Shown here in pieces: positions 11,431 to 25,870 of a stretch of 64,000 nt of DNA. A model generated the notes under the pieces. That model was not told the DNA's origin and did not search any database. It saw only the letters and a list, made by a program, of their open reading frames with translations. A program made the translations under genes and the position numbers. How positions within the stretch are numbered: the first letter of the stretch is position 1; every line of letters begins with the position of its first letter. The stretch comes from Troglohyphantes excavatus (lineage: Eukaryota > Arthropoda > Arachnida > Araneae > Linyphiidae): NCBI GenBank assembly GCA_963932185.1, contig OZ010673.1, positions 60,811,897-60,875,896 of the forward strand, in the 5' to 3' direction.

Positions 11431-13125
11431 GTAAATATTTTCACTTTTGCAATCGGTAACTTATTTTTATATACTTTTAACAAAACACATTACTCATATA
11501 CTCGACTAAAAACACAAGCATTAAATAAAATAATTAATTTTATAGCTTTAATTTATTCAGCGCATTAGAACACTCTTTAACGAAAAGAATTCAAACATTT
11601 ATTTTTCATCACAAATCAAAGTATTTTTTCCACACTCTTTGCAAATGATTTTCGCCATTTCTATTAGCCCATTCTAAGCTGCGAAAAATAAAAAAAAAAT
11701 GGTGAAATCTTAAAAAGAATTATTTTTTAGAATTCATCCTTATAAAGTGAAGTGAAAAACCCAAATTAACATGTTGCACAACTCAACTCCACTTTGAGAG
11801 TCGGGATTTAATCCTTCCGATAAAAATGGAACCCTCAAAAAATTACTTTTCAATACATTTTTTTACCGGAACTAAAGCGGATTATCTGGACCAGTTAATG
11901 TTCTAAAATCATTTTCCATCGAAGAACAAAAGGCCAGGTAATTATTTTATTAGAAGACTTTGCCCTAGGGGGATTTTTTAATTTATTTTACGTTTCAATT
12001 TTAGAAGCGGATGAAAATTGCGTTCGCTGTTTTTTTTTATGTTTTTTATGCGTTCCATTCCTTTCCATTAATTTTGTTCTTTGCTTTCAATTGATTCATG
12101 TTTCTCTTATGAGACAGGACAAAGATTTCGGAATTCTGCTCGTTTTAATTACTGAACTGTTTGCATAAAGTATTAAGTAATTCATGTCATTTTTCAATCT
12201 TTTCAAACTGATGAAAGTAAAATCAAAAGATAATTTGTATAAGACATGTTCAAGATGATGTTCGGAGAATAATCACTTTCGACTTTATTTCAGTTCGTGC
12301 ATAGTCAAGAAAAATGGGTAAATTGAATATATCTTCTCTCTAAAATCAAATAGGGTGTGTCTGCGTTGTATTATTCACATAAATATTTCACGTAATACGT
12401 CATTGAAACCGAATATAGAAAGACGAATTGACCGTCAACGAAAACCTCACCAAAGACGCCGCGAACCCACATCCACGCATCTACTCCTAATTTTCTATAA
12501 AACCAGACCACATTTATGTCAATCGATATATTTGACAGTAAGTTATAGTGTCGGAATGGATATTCCTAAACGCGTAACATTATGTTTATATCCTGATACC
12601 CCATATAACTGAATTTTAAAAAATTAATGTAATTTCAGAAAGTTTGTTTCTCAAACTATCAAAAGCATGGTTATCATTTTAGAATTATTTTTTTTATGTA
12701 TTAGGAGTTTATGTTTTATGTAAATAAAATATGTATGTTTTATTTAGATAAAACATATATATTTTAATGAAATAAAATAAATATTTTAATAAAATTACAT
12801 AACTTTTTGCTAAATTTAATTAACCGTTGTGCAACATACTTTTTACGTTAATAATATTAATTTATAACAAGTTATATTATAGTAGCATTAACTCTCCTAA
12901 AAAAAACTTTTTGCTGTGAGGCACAATCAATCTTTTTTAACCCTCTGATTCATCAAGACCGTATATATACGTCCAGGGTTCTCCAGTTTTTCTGACAATA
13001 CAACCAATTTTTAAATTTATAAAAATTCTCCATTTTCTATATTTTTTTTTAATTTAAAGGTTTAAGGTACAATTTACAAACTATATCTTTACAACTATTA
13101 TTTTTTTAAGAATATCATATGAAAA
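11431..13125. other. AT-rich intergenic, nothing secure
   Basis: An 85-codon ORF at 12355-12612 is rich in Arg/His/Ile and has no recognisable motif. I do not call it a gene. The rest is AT-rich without recurrent units. Confidence 0.5.
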
Positions 13126-13720
<595 letters not shown>

Positions 13721-14340
13721 ATATTATTGAAATATCCAAGTAGTGATAACAACTTTACAACTGCAAAAATCACAAGAGAGTCAGTGGGAAAGGAAACTTA
13801 CAACATACAGTGCCAAAGACAATTAATCATGTTATATATTATTTCAGTAGTAAAGATCCCTTTTGCGGGTCTCACACACGACGAATCTTAGCATGTGAGG
13901 TGTCAAAAGAAAGAGAATTTCCTGGAGAAGTGACAAATCGTACATTTGTCACATAAATAATAACGGTTTTCAGAAATGAGTTTTAAAAAAATTAGTTTAA
14001 AACCTGTTTTAAATTGCCATCTAGATATAGTGCTGCCATCTATATGTAAAACCGTGAAGCTTTTTTGTTATATTTTGGCTGTCAAAAATTTTATAATGTC
14101 TTTGTAGGGGAAGGGGAGGAGTTGTTCGTGCAATAACTATCACACGTACATGCTAGTTCTAAATTAATTATTAATCGATACAATAACTTTCATTAAATGT
14201 TTTCTTTTATGATTTTTAATTTGAAGAATTATTAATTTAGGCCCTTTAAAAACATCATCAATCAAAATCGCCTTGTAATTTTCTCCACAGCATATGTATT
14301 AGTCGTAAACTTATAAATTAACTTTTCACTCATGTCTATT
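13721..14340. other. AT-rich intergenic, nothing recognised
   Basis: There is no ORF above background. Two GCCATCTA motifs occur near 14017-14041. Confidence 0.5.
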
Positions 14341-14800
14341 ACTCAATAACATTGCTTCTTTTCATCAAACTCATATAAACACAAAACCCAACCGTCATAC
14401 CCATTAACACCTTAATAAAAACACATCAAACAAAAATCCCCCTAACCTTTTCGAATTTCCAGAGGGGGGAAATAAAACCCCAACTCACCCAGTTTCAATA
14501 TTTAATCACTTCCTTTGGCAGAAGGCAGTTTGTACCTCAACCCTTCTCAGCGGGGAATATGGCTGATGGGTATTGAAATCGTTTGCGCCAATCAGAGAAG
14601 TCTGTTGGTTCTGGTTCGATGACAGATAGAAGAAGTATCTCACTTTCGCCGAACCCCCCTTTGCGATTAAAGAATGATGGCTGACGACGAAGTTTGGGTT
14701 TGTTTAAGAGTCAGAGGGGAAAACGAAGTTTGGGGGACTTAGTAGAATCAGGAGTGAGAGGCTAAGCTTTTGGTTTGGATGGTTAAATTAACGTTGAGCT
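14341..14800. promoter_or_regulatory. Skew-flip GC island 3
   Basis: Counts: 14341-14460 G3:C37; 14701-14820 G40:C12. The centre (14510-14690) is unique and GC-richer, including GCGCCAATCAGAG (a CCAAT-box-like site) near 14586. No ORF. Confidence 0.45.
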
Positions 14801-14849
14801 AAAGAGCTGCACAATGGGCTATTGTCGACGGTTCGTCTTACACTATTAA

Positions 14850-15235
14850 AAAGGGATGCTCAGTTTTGTAGAAAATGACGCCATTTTTGACCAAACTGTT
14901 CCTTGCGAAATGCTCCGATTAAATATTTGGTCAAATTACGGAAATTTACTTCGTCATTTTTTTCACGAAATTCATTTCTATAAAAATGAGAACGATTTAA
15001 AATTAAATCGACGGCATGAGACGAACAAGAGATATCTTGGTCCGAAGCTACATGCTCTATCAATGGAGCCAGAAACGTTCGTTCTGGATCGTGACACCAC
15101 TTTTAAAAATGCATTTTACTTTTGAAGAAACTTTCGTCATTTTGACAGACACAACAGACTCCTGCTAAATTCTACGGTTAAATTTTTCGTCAAAAATAAA
15201 ATAATAATTCGCCATTTCGGACGGAAAAACTAAAC
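14850..15235. repeat. Repeat C, two related copies
   Basis: 14870-14990 and 15130-15235 share the series 'ACAGACTCCTGCTAAAT / TGCTCCGATTAAA / TTTCGTCAAA'. The same series recurs at 32950-33075. The overlapping ORFs on both strands (14856-15125 plus, 14860-15063 minus) are shadows of this repeat. Confidence 0.6.
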
Positions 15236-17945
15236 GAATATTTTATCATATTTGCATAAAATAATCAAATACATTTACTGTGTCGGAAAATGTCGAAAAT
15301 GTTTTTTTCCCAAGTACCGTACGTGCTTTTCTTTAATGCAAAATGTTACACTCACCAAATCCTGATATCTTCAAATGAGACCGAAATTATGTCAATCGTG
15401 CTATTAGTCACGAAGTCATAGTGTTGGAACAGAAAACATGAAATTGTGTTTGTATTTTCTATCAAAGACGATCGCAGGATTCAAGATATGTAATGATTAA
15501 CTCAAGGTAGTGGCACCTTTTTGGATTCCTTTCAAAGTAATTACTATTTTTGTTGGAACATTTGTGGAACTAATCATGATGACAGCATCATTAAAGTGGC
15601 ATTATCATTTACAAAGTTATGAGCGATTTCAAATTTCTTGTTTTCGTTATGGCCTGATGCACCGATTTGTGACGTCATCAGAAAAGTTCACAAATAGTGG
15701 ATTTTCCTCGTAAAACATCAAATATTTATTTTTATTTTTGTAGCTATAATTGTAGATGTTTTATAATAAAATATATAAGTTTGATACTACATTAATTATA
15801 CTTTGTTGATTGTTAAATAATTGTTAATTAAACCTAAACAATAAAAAATAATAATTTTTCTTAATAACTATATATATATATATATATAATTATCTTCCGC
15901 GCAGTGATTGAAAAACGACATATTTCTCTCCTTGGATTGGCAACAGCAGTTTATTTTCAAAAATCGGTTGCGTCCGCATCTGTATTTTGCCATTATGTAT
16001 GCCATTTAGACAATTTACCCCTTCAATTCATTGGTGAATAATTATTTCCATGATGTCAGCTTAAATTATGTAGAATGTAAGACTTATTATATTTTTTTTA
16101 ATGTTTTGTAAAACAAATCCAAACTGGAAACGAACAAAAAATTAGAGTGGCGCCATCTAATAGTAGTTTTTCAAACTACATTCCAATAAATTCACTCTGT
16201 AAGACGTCACTACTCAGAAAAGTAAACAATTCCGGTAAGCAAGATTATTGTAAGCTTAACGTCAATTATATCCGGAAGAAAATACCAATAATGTTAAAAA
16301 TTGATCTAAAACTCTAGCTTTAGTTGCAACTTTTTAAGTTTTCAGTATTCATTTATATAATTAAAAAACTATTGTTACTAGGACACATTGCTATTGTATC
16401 CCTCCTTACAGCGAGCAAAGAGAGTAATATTTATTTTTCTTTCGAAATATAGTAACCCAGCAGACTGGACTTTTCCCAACTACGTCACTTCCAAATATAG
16501 CAACCCGCTGATGGGCTTTCTTATACAAGGGTTATTGGAAAGACATTCAAACGGCAGGTAGGGTGTTTTACCATCGAAACTAACCCGCTTTAACCATAGA
16601 GTAATGATACAAATAGAGGAATAAAAATGCTGATTTCCGTGTGTCCATCATTGAAACCACGTGATATGTGGAAATGCCAATTCATTCATGCGCCAATATT
16701 ACTTGGCAGGCCTTGGCGACATTAAGAACTAAACAAGATCGAAGTATTGTAATATGATTTTGTGTTTAATTTTGTATTTAAATATAATTTTTTTGATCGA
16801 GTGGCACAATTTAAGGGAGTTTAACATACATATTAAGGAGATTTTTCTTACTTTGTAGTTTCGAAATAATTGCATTACGTTTTTATGCAAAAAATTTACC
16901 ATAAGCGAAGTTCTTTTAATTCTTATTTTGTATACTTCAATAAGAAAATATGAACAATAAAACCTGAGAAATATAAAGAGTTTCGCTTCTTCGAGTATTG
17001 AACACAAAGAAAATTATATTTTGGTTTCGTTAATGAAGAGGAAATAGTTAGCGCATATAGTTTGAAAATAAGTAAATACGTACATATATGTTAAGAGGTT
17101 GAATACGGACAGAACTCCTTGTCACCAAAAAAGAAGAAAGTGCGTCAAATTTGGAACTCCTGCAGATGTCTGAACGCCAAATGTGGCAGCGCTATAACCA
17201 CGTGATGTTTTTTTTTTTTTTTCAATTTTGACACCGCGGCATTTGACACCGCGATATTGAAGGCGCTGTCTATTTAATATTACAACTCTCTGGCTTTAAC
17301 AAGCAACCAGCAACCCGAATCTACCCAGCACGTGTACATTGGCGATCTAGACAAAACAAACCTCAATTCCACGTGCGGGTCATTAAGAGCTTCTTACCCA
17401 ACGGTCGCCAACAAGACTCCCTGATTGCGACTATTTTCGCCCACGGAAGAAGACCTGTAATTGCAAGCATTCAAGTACTTCTATGCGGTGTTGTGCACAG
17501 CAAGTGCACGGTGTAATGCTCAAGGGATATGAGTAGACTAAAAGAAGAATTTTATCCACGTGTATTCGTGGTAGACATCATTGATAAATAGGGTATTCGA
17601 CTTCAAAAATAACTGGAAATTTGTGTAGTAGATGAAGCTAATCACTAGACTTCTTTATCAGTACTATTTATACTTGTAATAGAGTAGAATCTTACAGCAA
17701 CCTCTGTATATAACGACTCTTTCGTTATAATGACCACCATTGAGTCCTTATGGGTTTCTTGGGATTCATTGGCGTTGTTTGTTTGTTGACGTTGTTTGGC
17801 TGTGTATCGCATTTATCTTAAGGATTTTTGGATAAAAAACATTTATTTTGTCCAACTACTTCGCTTATATTTTAAACAAATCGCTTTGCTTTAGTAGCGA
17901 CACATAAAATAGTTAAGTTACAAAGAAAGTTTTTTTTTTTTTTGT
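15236..17945. other. AT-rich intergenic with a few GC patches
   Basis: A short (TA)n lies at 15870-15888 and a poly-T run at 17207-17222. 17220-17440 is somewhat GC-richer. 17700-17745 resembles the 'CCTCTGTATATAACGA' ends of pogo/Tigger-type elements, but no second end is seen. No gene is supported. Confidence 0.5.
16146..16163 (-). promoter_or_regulatory. CTCF-like motif
   Basis: The minus strand reads TATTAGATGGCGCCACTC, close to the insulator-protein CTCF core (AGATGGCGCC). One site with a good core; function is inferred. Confidence 0.3.
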
Positions 17946-17949
17946 TTTT

Positions 17950-18557
17950 TGTACATTATTAAAAATAGATACTCAAAAATAAGTAAAATGTACTCATTTT
18001 TTTAATACATTCAATGCTTATAGGGGCTCCGAATACATAAGTGTCAATTTTTGAACAAACATGTGCTCAAAAATGAGTACAATGAGTAAAAATAAATAAA
18101 AAGAGCAGATGCTAGCCTACATAGATTTCCTTTATAAATCATTTCAATAAATATCGACAATTACAACCAAGGTTATCCGGGAATCAAACCCAGATCCACA
18201 AGTACCATAGTCCAGAGCCTTATTCGTTAAACTACCAAGGAGACGTGAAACGTTACAGGCAGATGAAATGTTAAAAAGGTGTATCGAAAGAATGGGAAGT
18301 AAGTTAATTTAGTTGTAATAACTCAGAAATCGACATCAAATAATGTGGAAAACTATCTTTTGAACACCTATTTTAAGTGTTTTTAGTGAAGTCATTTTGT
18401 TAAGATGACTTGAACAGAAGCTGAGATTAGCAATATTAAATAACAATGCTCATTTTTGGAAAAGTACGTTTACTTATATTTTAGTACGTCAGTATTTTAG
18501 TAGTAAAAAATAAGTTGGTTCAGGTACTCATTTTTAAGTACATTTTTTTGCAGTGTA
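17950..18557 (-). mobile_element. Repeat family A, full-length copy
   Basis: Reversed copy from ATTATTAAAAATAG to TTTTTTGCAGTGTA. On the minus strand the middle reads AACGAATAAGGCTCTGGACT and GGGTTTGATTCCCGG, keeping a recognisable B box. Confidence 0.8.
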
Positions 18558-19694
18558 CGAATGAATTCTGATGGTAGATATTGAAACTTAATATACTCCT
18601 TTAAAAATCATTTAAAAAAACTTTAAATCAATACCATTAAACGGATTTTTTTAATTTAATGTTATTTTTAATTCGATCTTAATGGCAAGCTTTTTTTTAT
18701 TGCACTTAGCGAAAAACGCATATTAAAATATTCGTCATTTTTATTTCATTAATTATTAACAATCTGTAAATTTATGGAAGTAGAAACTAGTATGTTTTAA
18801 TTGCTGTAAATATTTTTTACTCATTATTTAATGCGTTTTCTTATTTTTTTTAATGTTTTCAATAAGATCTTAAATTAAAAAAAAAAGCATAATCAGTTTG
18901 TGAAAATCATTATTTTTAATCCATTTATAAGAATACCTTTTCACAAAAGTTATCGGAATCATTAAATAACTATTTATTCTTTGCATGAATAAATTTTAAT
19001 GGAACCAAAGGTTTTTAAGTTTTTTAATATTGTTTATTTTCATTTGCTTATGTAGAAGTAACTGATTGTTATACAAGGCTATTTATATGTTATAAAATAC
19101 ATTTTTAACTTTCAGTATTTTACTATCATTTTAAATTTATTATTTTAGATTAGAAGATCCTTTTGTTTTAATATAAATTTAGAAAGCTTTAATAATAAGT
19201 ATATGATTCTATTTTTTTTTATTTGTAGGTTTTTCTTTTAGTATATAACTTTTTGAGCATAAAATACAACTACAGTTTACTTAATAAAACTGTTTTAAAG
19301 AAAAATAAAATTGCTTAAGGTTAAAAAAAATTTATTCGAAGAAAGCCATTTTCTTTAGAATGTAATTGTAAGCTGTTACAAAGAACAAAATTGTAAAGTT
19401 GTTTTCATTGTGAAATATTTTATTTTATATTTTCAATGCAAATTCATTATATATTATTTTTAACTTTCATTATATTTATGGCTAGAGCTTATTAGAACCC
19501 CCCCCCCCCCCTAGTGATTTACATTAAAAAAATATTTCAATTTCGAATTTTTTTATGAATTTGAAGTTTTTGTGAAATGTTAGAAAAACTGGAAATCTAT
19601 GGGAGACTTCAGTCGTTTACCTTCGTCAGAAGGTTAAAATAGTTTTGTTTGCTCAAAATTCCAATTTCTTTCAACAAAATGTAAAACTATTCCT
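18558..19694. other. AT-rich intergenic, nothing recognised
   Basis: Long A and T runs, with a 14-C run at about 19498. No ORF or repeat unit. Confidence 0.55.
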
Positions 19695-20130
19695 GCGTTT
19701 CAAAAACTGTTTTTGTTATTAACGTTTGTAACAGTTTTTCAAACGTTTGTAACAGTTTTTCAAACGTTTGTAACAGTTTTTCAAACGTTTGTAACAGTTT
19801 TTAAACGTTTGTAACAGTTTTTCAAACATTTGTAAAAGTTTTTCAAACGTTTGTACCAGTTTTTGAAACGTTTGCAATAGTTTTTCAAACGTTGGTAACA
19901 GTTTTTCAAACGTTTGTAACAGTTTTCAGACTTTTGTAACAGGTTTTCAAACATTTGTAACAGTTTTCAAACGTTTGTAACAGCTTTTCAAACGTTTGTA
20001 ACAGTTTTTCAAACGTTTGTAACAGGTTTTCAAACTTTTGTAACAGGTTTTCAAACATTTGTAACAGTTTTTCAAACGCTTATAACAGTTTTTCAAAGAT
20101 TTGTAACAGTTTTTCAAACGTTTGTAATAT
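19695..20130. repeat. 20-21-bp minisatellite
   Basis: About 20 units of the type 'ACGTTTGTAACAGTTTTTCAA', with variants (ACATTTG, GGTTTTC). There are no unique spacers between units. Confidence 0.93.
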
Positions 20131-21120
20131 TTTTATATTAAAATCTCTTTAAAATACTCTTGAAAGAACAAATATGTAATCGATTGAAATAATAAATTTG
20201 ATTATATCATTGGTAGATTGTGCACAGGAAAACTAAAACATTGTAATTTATAATCGCAATCGATTGTACGTCATGAACTTCTAAGAAATATCAAAAAATT
20301 CTTTTAATCGTAATCTTGAAATTCCTTTAAAAGGCTCCTTGTTCAGTTTAGAGAAACAAACCGCAGTATGAAAATATCGCTGGCTAAAAGCCCAATTCTT
20401 GTATGTCCCCTTTTGTAAACTTTCCGAAAATGCAAAAGAAGATTTCGACTTGGCGTCTTTTCATCCTTTCGCCAAATTTTAAACTTGCACCACAAAATAT
20501 AATATAGAAAAAGCATACCATGTTTGTACAGGAGCAAAGAGGTAGACTCCATCTCTACATTGATACCATTATCTCATTATCTCCAAAAATTGATTGTGCT
20601 TTAGCCATCGATGTTAATCTTTTTGACTTTGAAAAATCAATGTTATTAAAATTTTCTGTAAGTTTAACATGATATATTGTAAAATCTAAGATAAGCTATT
20701 AGAGAGCTATTATAATAGATATAACATTGCAGCTAAAAATATGTAATAACACAAAATTTCATCAATTCATCAACGAGAGAGAGAGAGATAAAGCTTGCAA
20801 GAAACACCCCAAATTTTAGATTTTAAAGAGAATGCAATATCGAATATTTTTAAATATATAAAGTTTATGTGTATTGCTAAAAAAACTGGAATCCTTGAAC
20901 GACTTAAGTTAGAGGATTTTAAAGTATATAACTGAAAAGTTCACAACTTAAGGAAGTTCTTTTAAACCATATTCTTTTTGACATTTTTAGTTCGGAATAT
21001 AAAAATAAGTATCTACATCGACATATTTTTTTTTAATATTTTCAGTTTATTTTTATTATTTTCTTCAAATATTCATTAAGTATTCGCTCTTTGTTCTGCT
21101 AATATTAAAAATAAATAAAA
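20131..21120. other. AT-rich intergenic, nothing recognised
   Basis: A short (GA)n lies near 20775. The 69-codon minus-strand ORF (20343-20552) has no recognisable motif. Confidence 0.5.
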
Positions 21121-21900
21121 ACTACCATCTAAAATAAAAGCACCCAAGGTAGTTCCACCGCATCAACCTTAACAAAATGTTCCAACTACAACTCCATTTC
21201 GAAAATAAGAAAGAAAAAAAACACCCTTTTTACCACACGACAATATTAACCCTCCCCCACTTTAAGAGCAACGAAAAACGCCACACTTCTCTTCCGGGAT
21301 GAGAACGCCGGGTCATCCGAAACAAAAAAAAATGAAAAAAGAAGAAAGCAAAAAAAAAGAAAAGCAACAACAAAAAAACTAGAAAGGGTATGAGCCCCAA
21401 CTGCAGCGGGAAAAAAAAACCATCCTGACCGAATCAATACAAGGAGAAAGAAGAGCACCCCTAAAAGGAGCAGCAAAAAAAAGGGAAGAAGCACCAAAAA
21501 AAGGGAAGAAGCAACCAGTGACATGTTGCTTCCCCTACAACAAGTGTGAACCTGTTGATATAGGGAGAAGAGGGACTTTCTTCTTTTAGCGCCCTGGTAG
21601 AAAGGGCCGCCCCTGCAAATAGGTGCGGTGTGCATTGTGTGGCCAGGGCTGTAATTGGTTCACGGATACACTCGGCGGTCCTTTTTCCGCTTCGTACATG
21701 TATTTCTTTGCCCCCAATGTAATCTGATATCGGATTTTGAGATTAGATTTAAGACCACCTTTTACGTGATCTTTTAGCCATTTCGTCTGTTGAGATAAGG
21801 TGAAGGTGTATGGGTTGGATGGAAGGGGTGTGCAAGATAAGTTTTGGTATAGGTTTTGTATTTAAATTTGTTTTTGTGTTTTGGTTTTAAAAACGGGACA
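21121..21900. promoter_or_regulatory. Skew-flip GC island 4
   Basis: Counts: 21121-21240 G10:C33; 21781-21900 G38:C5. The centre (21250-21700) contains poly-A stretches and GC-richer unique sequence. The 129-codon minus-strand ORF is mostly Phe/Leu/Val from A-rich DNA and is not called. Confidence 0.45.
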
Positions 21901-22024
21901 TGTCTTATAGAAATTGATCTAAAAGGCTCTAGTATATCTAGTACATTGTATTTTACACAAAATCACAAAAAAAAAATCTTAATTTTTTTTTGTTGCATAA
22001 AACAGTGATACATATTTAAGAAGG

Positions 22025-22636
22025 TACACTGTAAACAATTTGCTTTAAAATGAGTACATGCACGTACTCGTTTTTCTTTGAGTACAATTGCATCGTAAAT
22101 GAGCAATGACGTACTCAAATTTAAGTAATCGTACTTTCTCAAAAATGAGCAGTATGGTTTAATTTTGGTAATATCAACTTTTGTTCAAGCCATCTTAACA
22201 AAACGACCTGACAAACTTGAAAATATTGTTCAGAAGATGGTTTTCCACGTTATTTTGACTCAATTATCTTACTTCCCATTCTTTTGCCTTTGCCTCTTCA
22301 CGTCTTTTTAACATTACTTCTGTTTAAAACTTCTTCATGTAGCTCTCGTAGTACAACGAATTTGGCCCTGGACGGACGACATCAGGTTAACGGATTTGTT
22401 CGATTCCCGGTAAGTCCTAGTTGAAATGAATTGAAAATGATTCATGAAAGCAGCCTAGGTAGGCAAGCACCTGCTCATTTTCTTCCTTTTTACTCATTTT
22501 TGAGTAAACGTCTTTTCGTAAGTAATGTCTTTTTCAAAAATGAAACTTATGTGTTCGGGGCTATGATAAAAATCGAATGTATTCAAAAAGGAGTGTCATT
22601 TTGTTTATTTTTAAGTACCTATTTTGTACAGTGTTT
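22025..22636 (+). mobile_element. Repeat family A, full-length copy
   Basis: Ends TACACTGTAAACAA and TTTTGTACAGTGT. The middle has GTAGTACAACGAA and GTTCGATTCCCGGTAAGTCC, and contains the GACGACATCAGGT segment. Confidence 0.85.
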
Positions 22637-22671
22637 ATATAAAATTTCAAAGCCGTAGAAAAAGAGAACAA

Positions 22672-22775
22672 TCACTGTTAAAAATGAGAACATTTTACTC
22701 ATTTTTGAGTAGATTCGATGCTTATCAGTTTCGAATTTTTCATATTTGAAAAAGACATGTACTTTTCTATCTCTT
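22672..22775 (-). repeat. Repeat family A, one-end fragment
   Basis: Starts CACTGTTAAAAATGAG and continues through the 'TTCGATGCTTATCA' block in reverse orientation, then stops. Confidence 0.65.
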
Positions 22776-23940
22776 TTCAATGAAATTGAATTATTTGGGG
22801 TATTTCAATACATACTCTAAATTTTATATACAATTCAAAGTACTTTATTTTTAAATATTTTGTTGGGTATCCTACTACTCTCGATTCCCATATGATGTGA
22901 TGTTACATTTTTCTTGTTTTGAACTAATTTTAAGCCATTTCCTCAAAAGTCAAGTAATGTTAATTTTGGATTTTTTTTCACTTCAGTTTTTACAATACCT
23001 TATTATAATTGCGTTGTTCTTTCTGTAATGTTTCTTCAATATGACTTTTATTTAATTTAAAAGTATATAAAGTATATATTTATATAAAAGTAGAGTATTC
23101 AAAAGTAATGCTTATCTCCATATAGTTATTTTTAAATAAAGCATTGAAGATGCTTATTGAAATAAATTCATATGGCAAATTGTTTTATTTTTTGGCATAT
23201 CTTTTTATTAAAATAGGTGTAACACAATATAGAAAACCATCAGAAAGACTAGCGTTTATATAAGAATGTATATTTAATTTACAATCATAAAAATGAATGA
23301 AATTGTTTGTTCTATTAAAATTAAAAATGGGATCCAAAAGCTAAAAACAAATTTTGAAGGGTTTAAAATGTTTCTTTTTTATATACATTCGAATTTTAGA
23401 GTAGCAATTTTATCGAATGTCAATAAAATTAGAAAACAAGTAACATTTATTCGATGACTAAACGCACAATCATTGTACGTCCATTTTTGACAAAAACTAT
23501 TTATTTGTATCAGTATAAAAGTGAAATTTAGCTATTTCCTCCTGCAGAAACATTGTATGTCTCTTCTAAATAAAAATTTTATGGTGCAGGTTTAAATTTT
23601 CTAATTAAGTGAAAAAAAAGGCCCAATTATCTTCTTTTTACGTTTTCCATATTTACAAATATGGGCATACAATTAACGTGCTTTTAGCCATTGATATATT
23701 TACATCCCACGTATTTTATACTACCGATTTATTTCACCGCCAAATTGATATTAGAATAAATCTACTTTCCCATTCCAAAGATTTCAGTTTCTAAAACTAG
23801 TTAGATATTCTTTGTTGCAGTTCTACATTATACTCCGTATATCCAGTTTAGAACCTACATTAACCGCGTATATCAACATGTTCTTTTTTACCGTTTACAA
23901 ATATCCGAGTGACAACAACAACAAAAAAATATGAACATAT
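22776..23940. other. AT-rich intergenic, nothing recognised
   Basis: The 61-codon ORF at 23609-23794 has no recognisable motif. Confidence 0.5.
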
Positions 23941-24640
23941 AAACATCACTACCTATTATTTATTTCTAAAATCAAACACCGAAAAAGCATCCTATAAAAC
24001 GCATAAAAGCCATTTAAAAACAAAGACATCTGCAAACCATCCAAACGCACCGCAATCAAGTACTAATTATAAATCCGATATCTTATCTTCCAAACCACCC
24101 CCTACCCCCCACCCACCGCACAAATAATCGAATCTGACACTACCCCACAACTCGGGTTGAGGGGTATATGGGGTGAGGGGGGTATGGATAACACAAATCG
24201 GTTTTGCAGCAAATTTCCCAAAGTGATCGAAAACGTCTGCCCCTGTACCTAAACGCACACCCCTTCCACCCTTGCAAGGACATCCACAAGGTTCTATAAA
24301 TATTAAATTTGGGAATTTTACCTCCGTAGTTAAGTGATTGATCGTTTTTGACTGTAATTTCAAAAGGTGGATGGTCCCAATCAGAATGGGCTTCGGCGTT
24401 GAGGGTATTCGAAGGGTGATGAATTAGAGCTGACGTCATTTGTCATGGTCGGGGGTTGGGAAATCTTTGGGAGGGTGGGGTGAGGAAAGGTTTGGTATGA
24501 TCCTTTACTGAGATGTTTATGGTTTTAGAGTTTCGTTGGGAAAGGAGGGTGGCTTGAGTGTTTCATTGATGGTTTTGTAAGATAGTTTGTGATCTATCTG
24601 AGAAGTAAGGAAGAGTAATGGGTATTGGTTTTTATTTGTT
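23941..24640. promoter_or_regulatory. Skew-flip GC island 5
   Basis: Counts: 23941-24060 G9:C31; 24481-24600 G38:C8. C-runs lie at 24098-24118 and G-runs from 24160 on. The centre 24120-24440 has overlapping ORFs on the minus strand with no known domain. Confidence 0.45.
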
Positions 24641-24796
24641 TTGTTTGATATTCTATATCGCCATTGTTGTTTAGAGTGAATGATGGAACAATAAGTATAC
24701 AACAGAAATATTTTCTATAACTAGTACACAGCCTATTCCTTTTTTTATTGTTTAACAATTGTAAATTGTCCATAGTTGGAACATTGCTTAACATTG

Positions 24797-25495
24797 ACTC
24801 ACTTGTCTATTACTGACATATTGTCTGTCACTGATACAATGTCTATCACTGACATACTGTGTATTACTGGCACACTGTGTATCACTAGCACACACAGTCT
24901 TTAAATGACTTATAATCTATCACTGAGACACTGTATATCACTAACATACTGTCTGTCACTGGCACACATCACTGAAGCATTCTCTTTCATTGATGTACTG
25001 CCTATAACTGACACACTGTCTGTCATTGACACACAGTCTATTATTAAAGCACTGTCTATTACTGGCATGCTGATTATCACTGATACAATATCTATAAGTG
25101 ACACAATACTGTCTATTACTGACACAATGTCTGTCACTTACACACTTCTTATCACTGACATACTGTCTATCACTGGTGCAATGTCTATAACTGACACACT
25201 GTTTGTCACTGGCACACAGTCTATCACTGACATAATGTCTGTCATTGACACACAATCTATCATTAAAGCGTTGTCTATCACTGACATGCTCTCTATCACA
25301 TACACTGCCTGTCATTGACACAACACTGTATATCATTGACACAACACTGTATATCATTGACACAACACTGTCTGTCATTGACACAACACTGTCTATTACT
25401 GATACACTGCCCGTCATTGACACACAATCTATCAGTGAAACACTGTCTATCACTGACATACTGTCTATCACTGATATCACTGATATTTACCACTA
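24797..25495. repeat. 18-bp minisatellite
   Basis: About 38 units of the type CTGTCTATCACTGACACA. Since 18 is a multiple of three, long Ser/Asp/Thr-rich ORFs open in several frames on both strands. They are not genes. A detached piece of the same repeat is at 25780-25870. Confidence 0.93.
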
Positions 25496-25779
25496 GTCAG
25501 GTGCCTAGGGCCACAAGCTATAGTATTTTTTTACAGAAAAATATTTTTTTATAGAAGTTCGGTATTTTTAAAATAAGTCAAATTTACTTTATTCTTTTGC
25601 ATGGCTCTTAATATATTTAAAAAGTTTTCTAATTGAAATCAGAGAATTTTCATTTTGCCCTACTGCTTTTAAATTTGATATGAGGAAGTGACTTCTGTTA
25701 CTTCAAAATCACAGGCGGAAGAAAGGAGAAGGGGCCGCTAGAAAACATTTATCTAGTGCCGTAAAACTCTTATACTAAC

Positions 25780-25870
25780 TGTCCATCAATGTCTAAACTA
25801 TCTTAATCTAACTGTCTATCACTGACTCACTGTTTAACATTAACACACCATCTGACATTGACACCACCTT
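25780..25870. repeat. Detached block of the 18-bp minisatellite
   Basis: It contains 'ACTGTCTATCACTGACTCAC' and neighbours, separated from the main array by about 280 bp of unrelated sequence. Confidence 0.7.

Noticed and set aside
12355..12612. 85-codon Arg/His-rich ORF
   Set aside because: No motif, no supporting splice or promoter signals, AT-rich surroundings.
17700..17760. pogo/Tigger-type end
   Set aside because: One end only and no partner; too weak for a feature.
19695..20130. Regular 20-bp repeats, CRISPR-like at first sight
   Set aside because: Units are contiguous with no unique spacers; the genome is eukaryotic.
21246..21635. 129-codon minus-strand ORF
   Set aside because: Phe/Leu/Val-rich product of A-rich runs, no recognisable motif.
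24905..25554. ORFs of up to 174 codons, both strands
   Set aside because: They arise from an 18-bp minisatellite (multiple of three), so all frames stay open; no domain.
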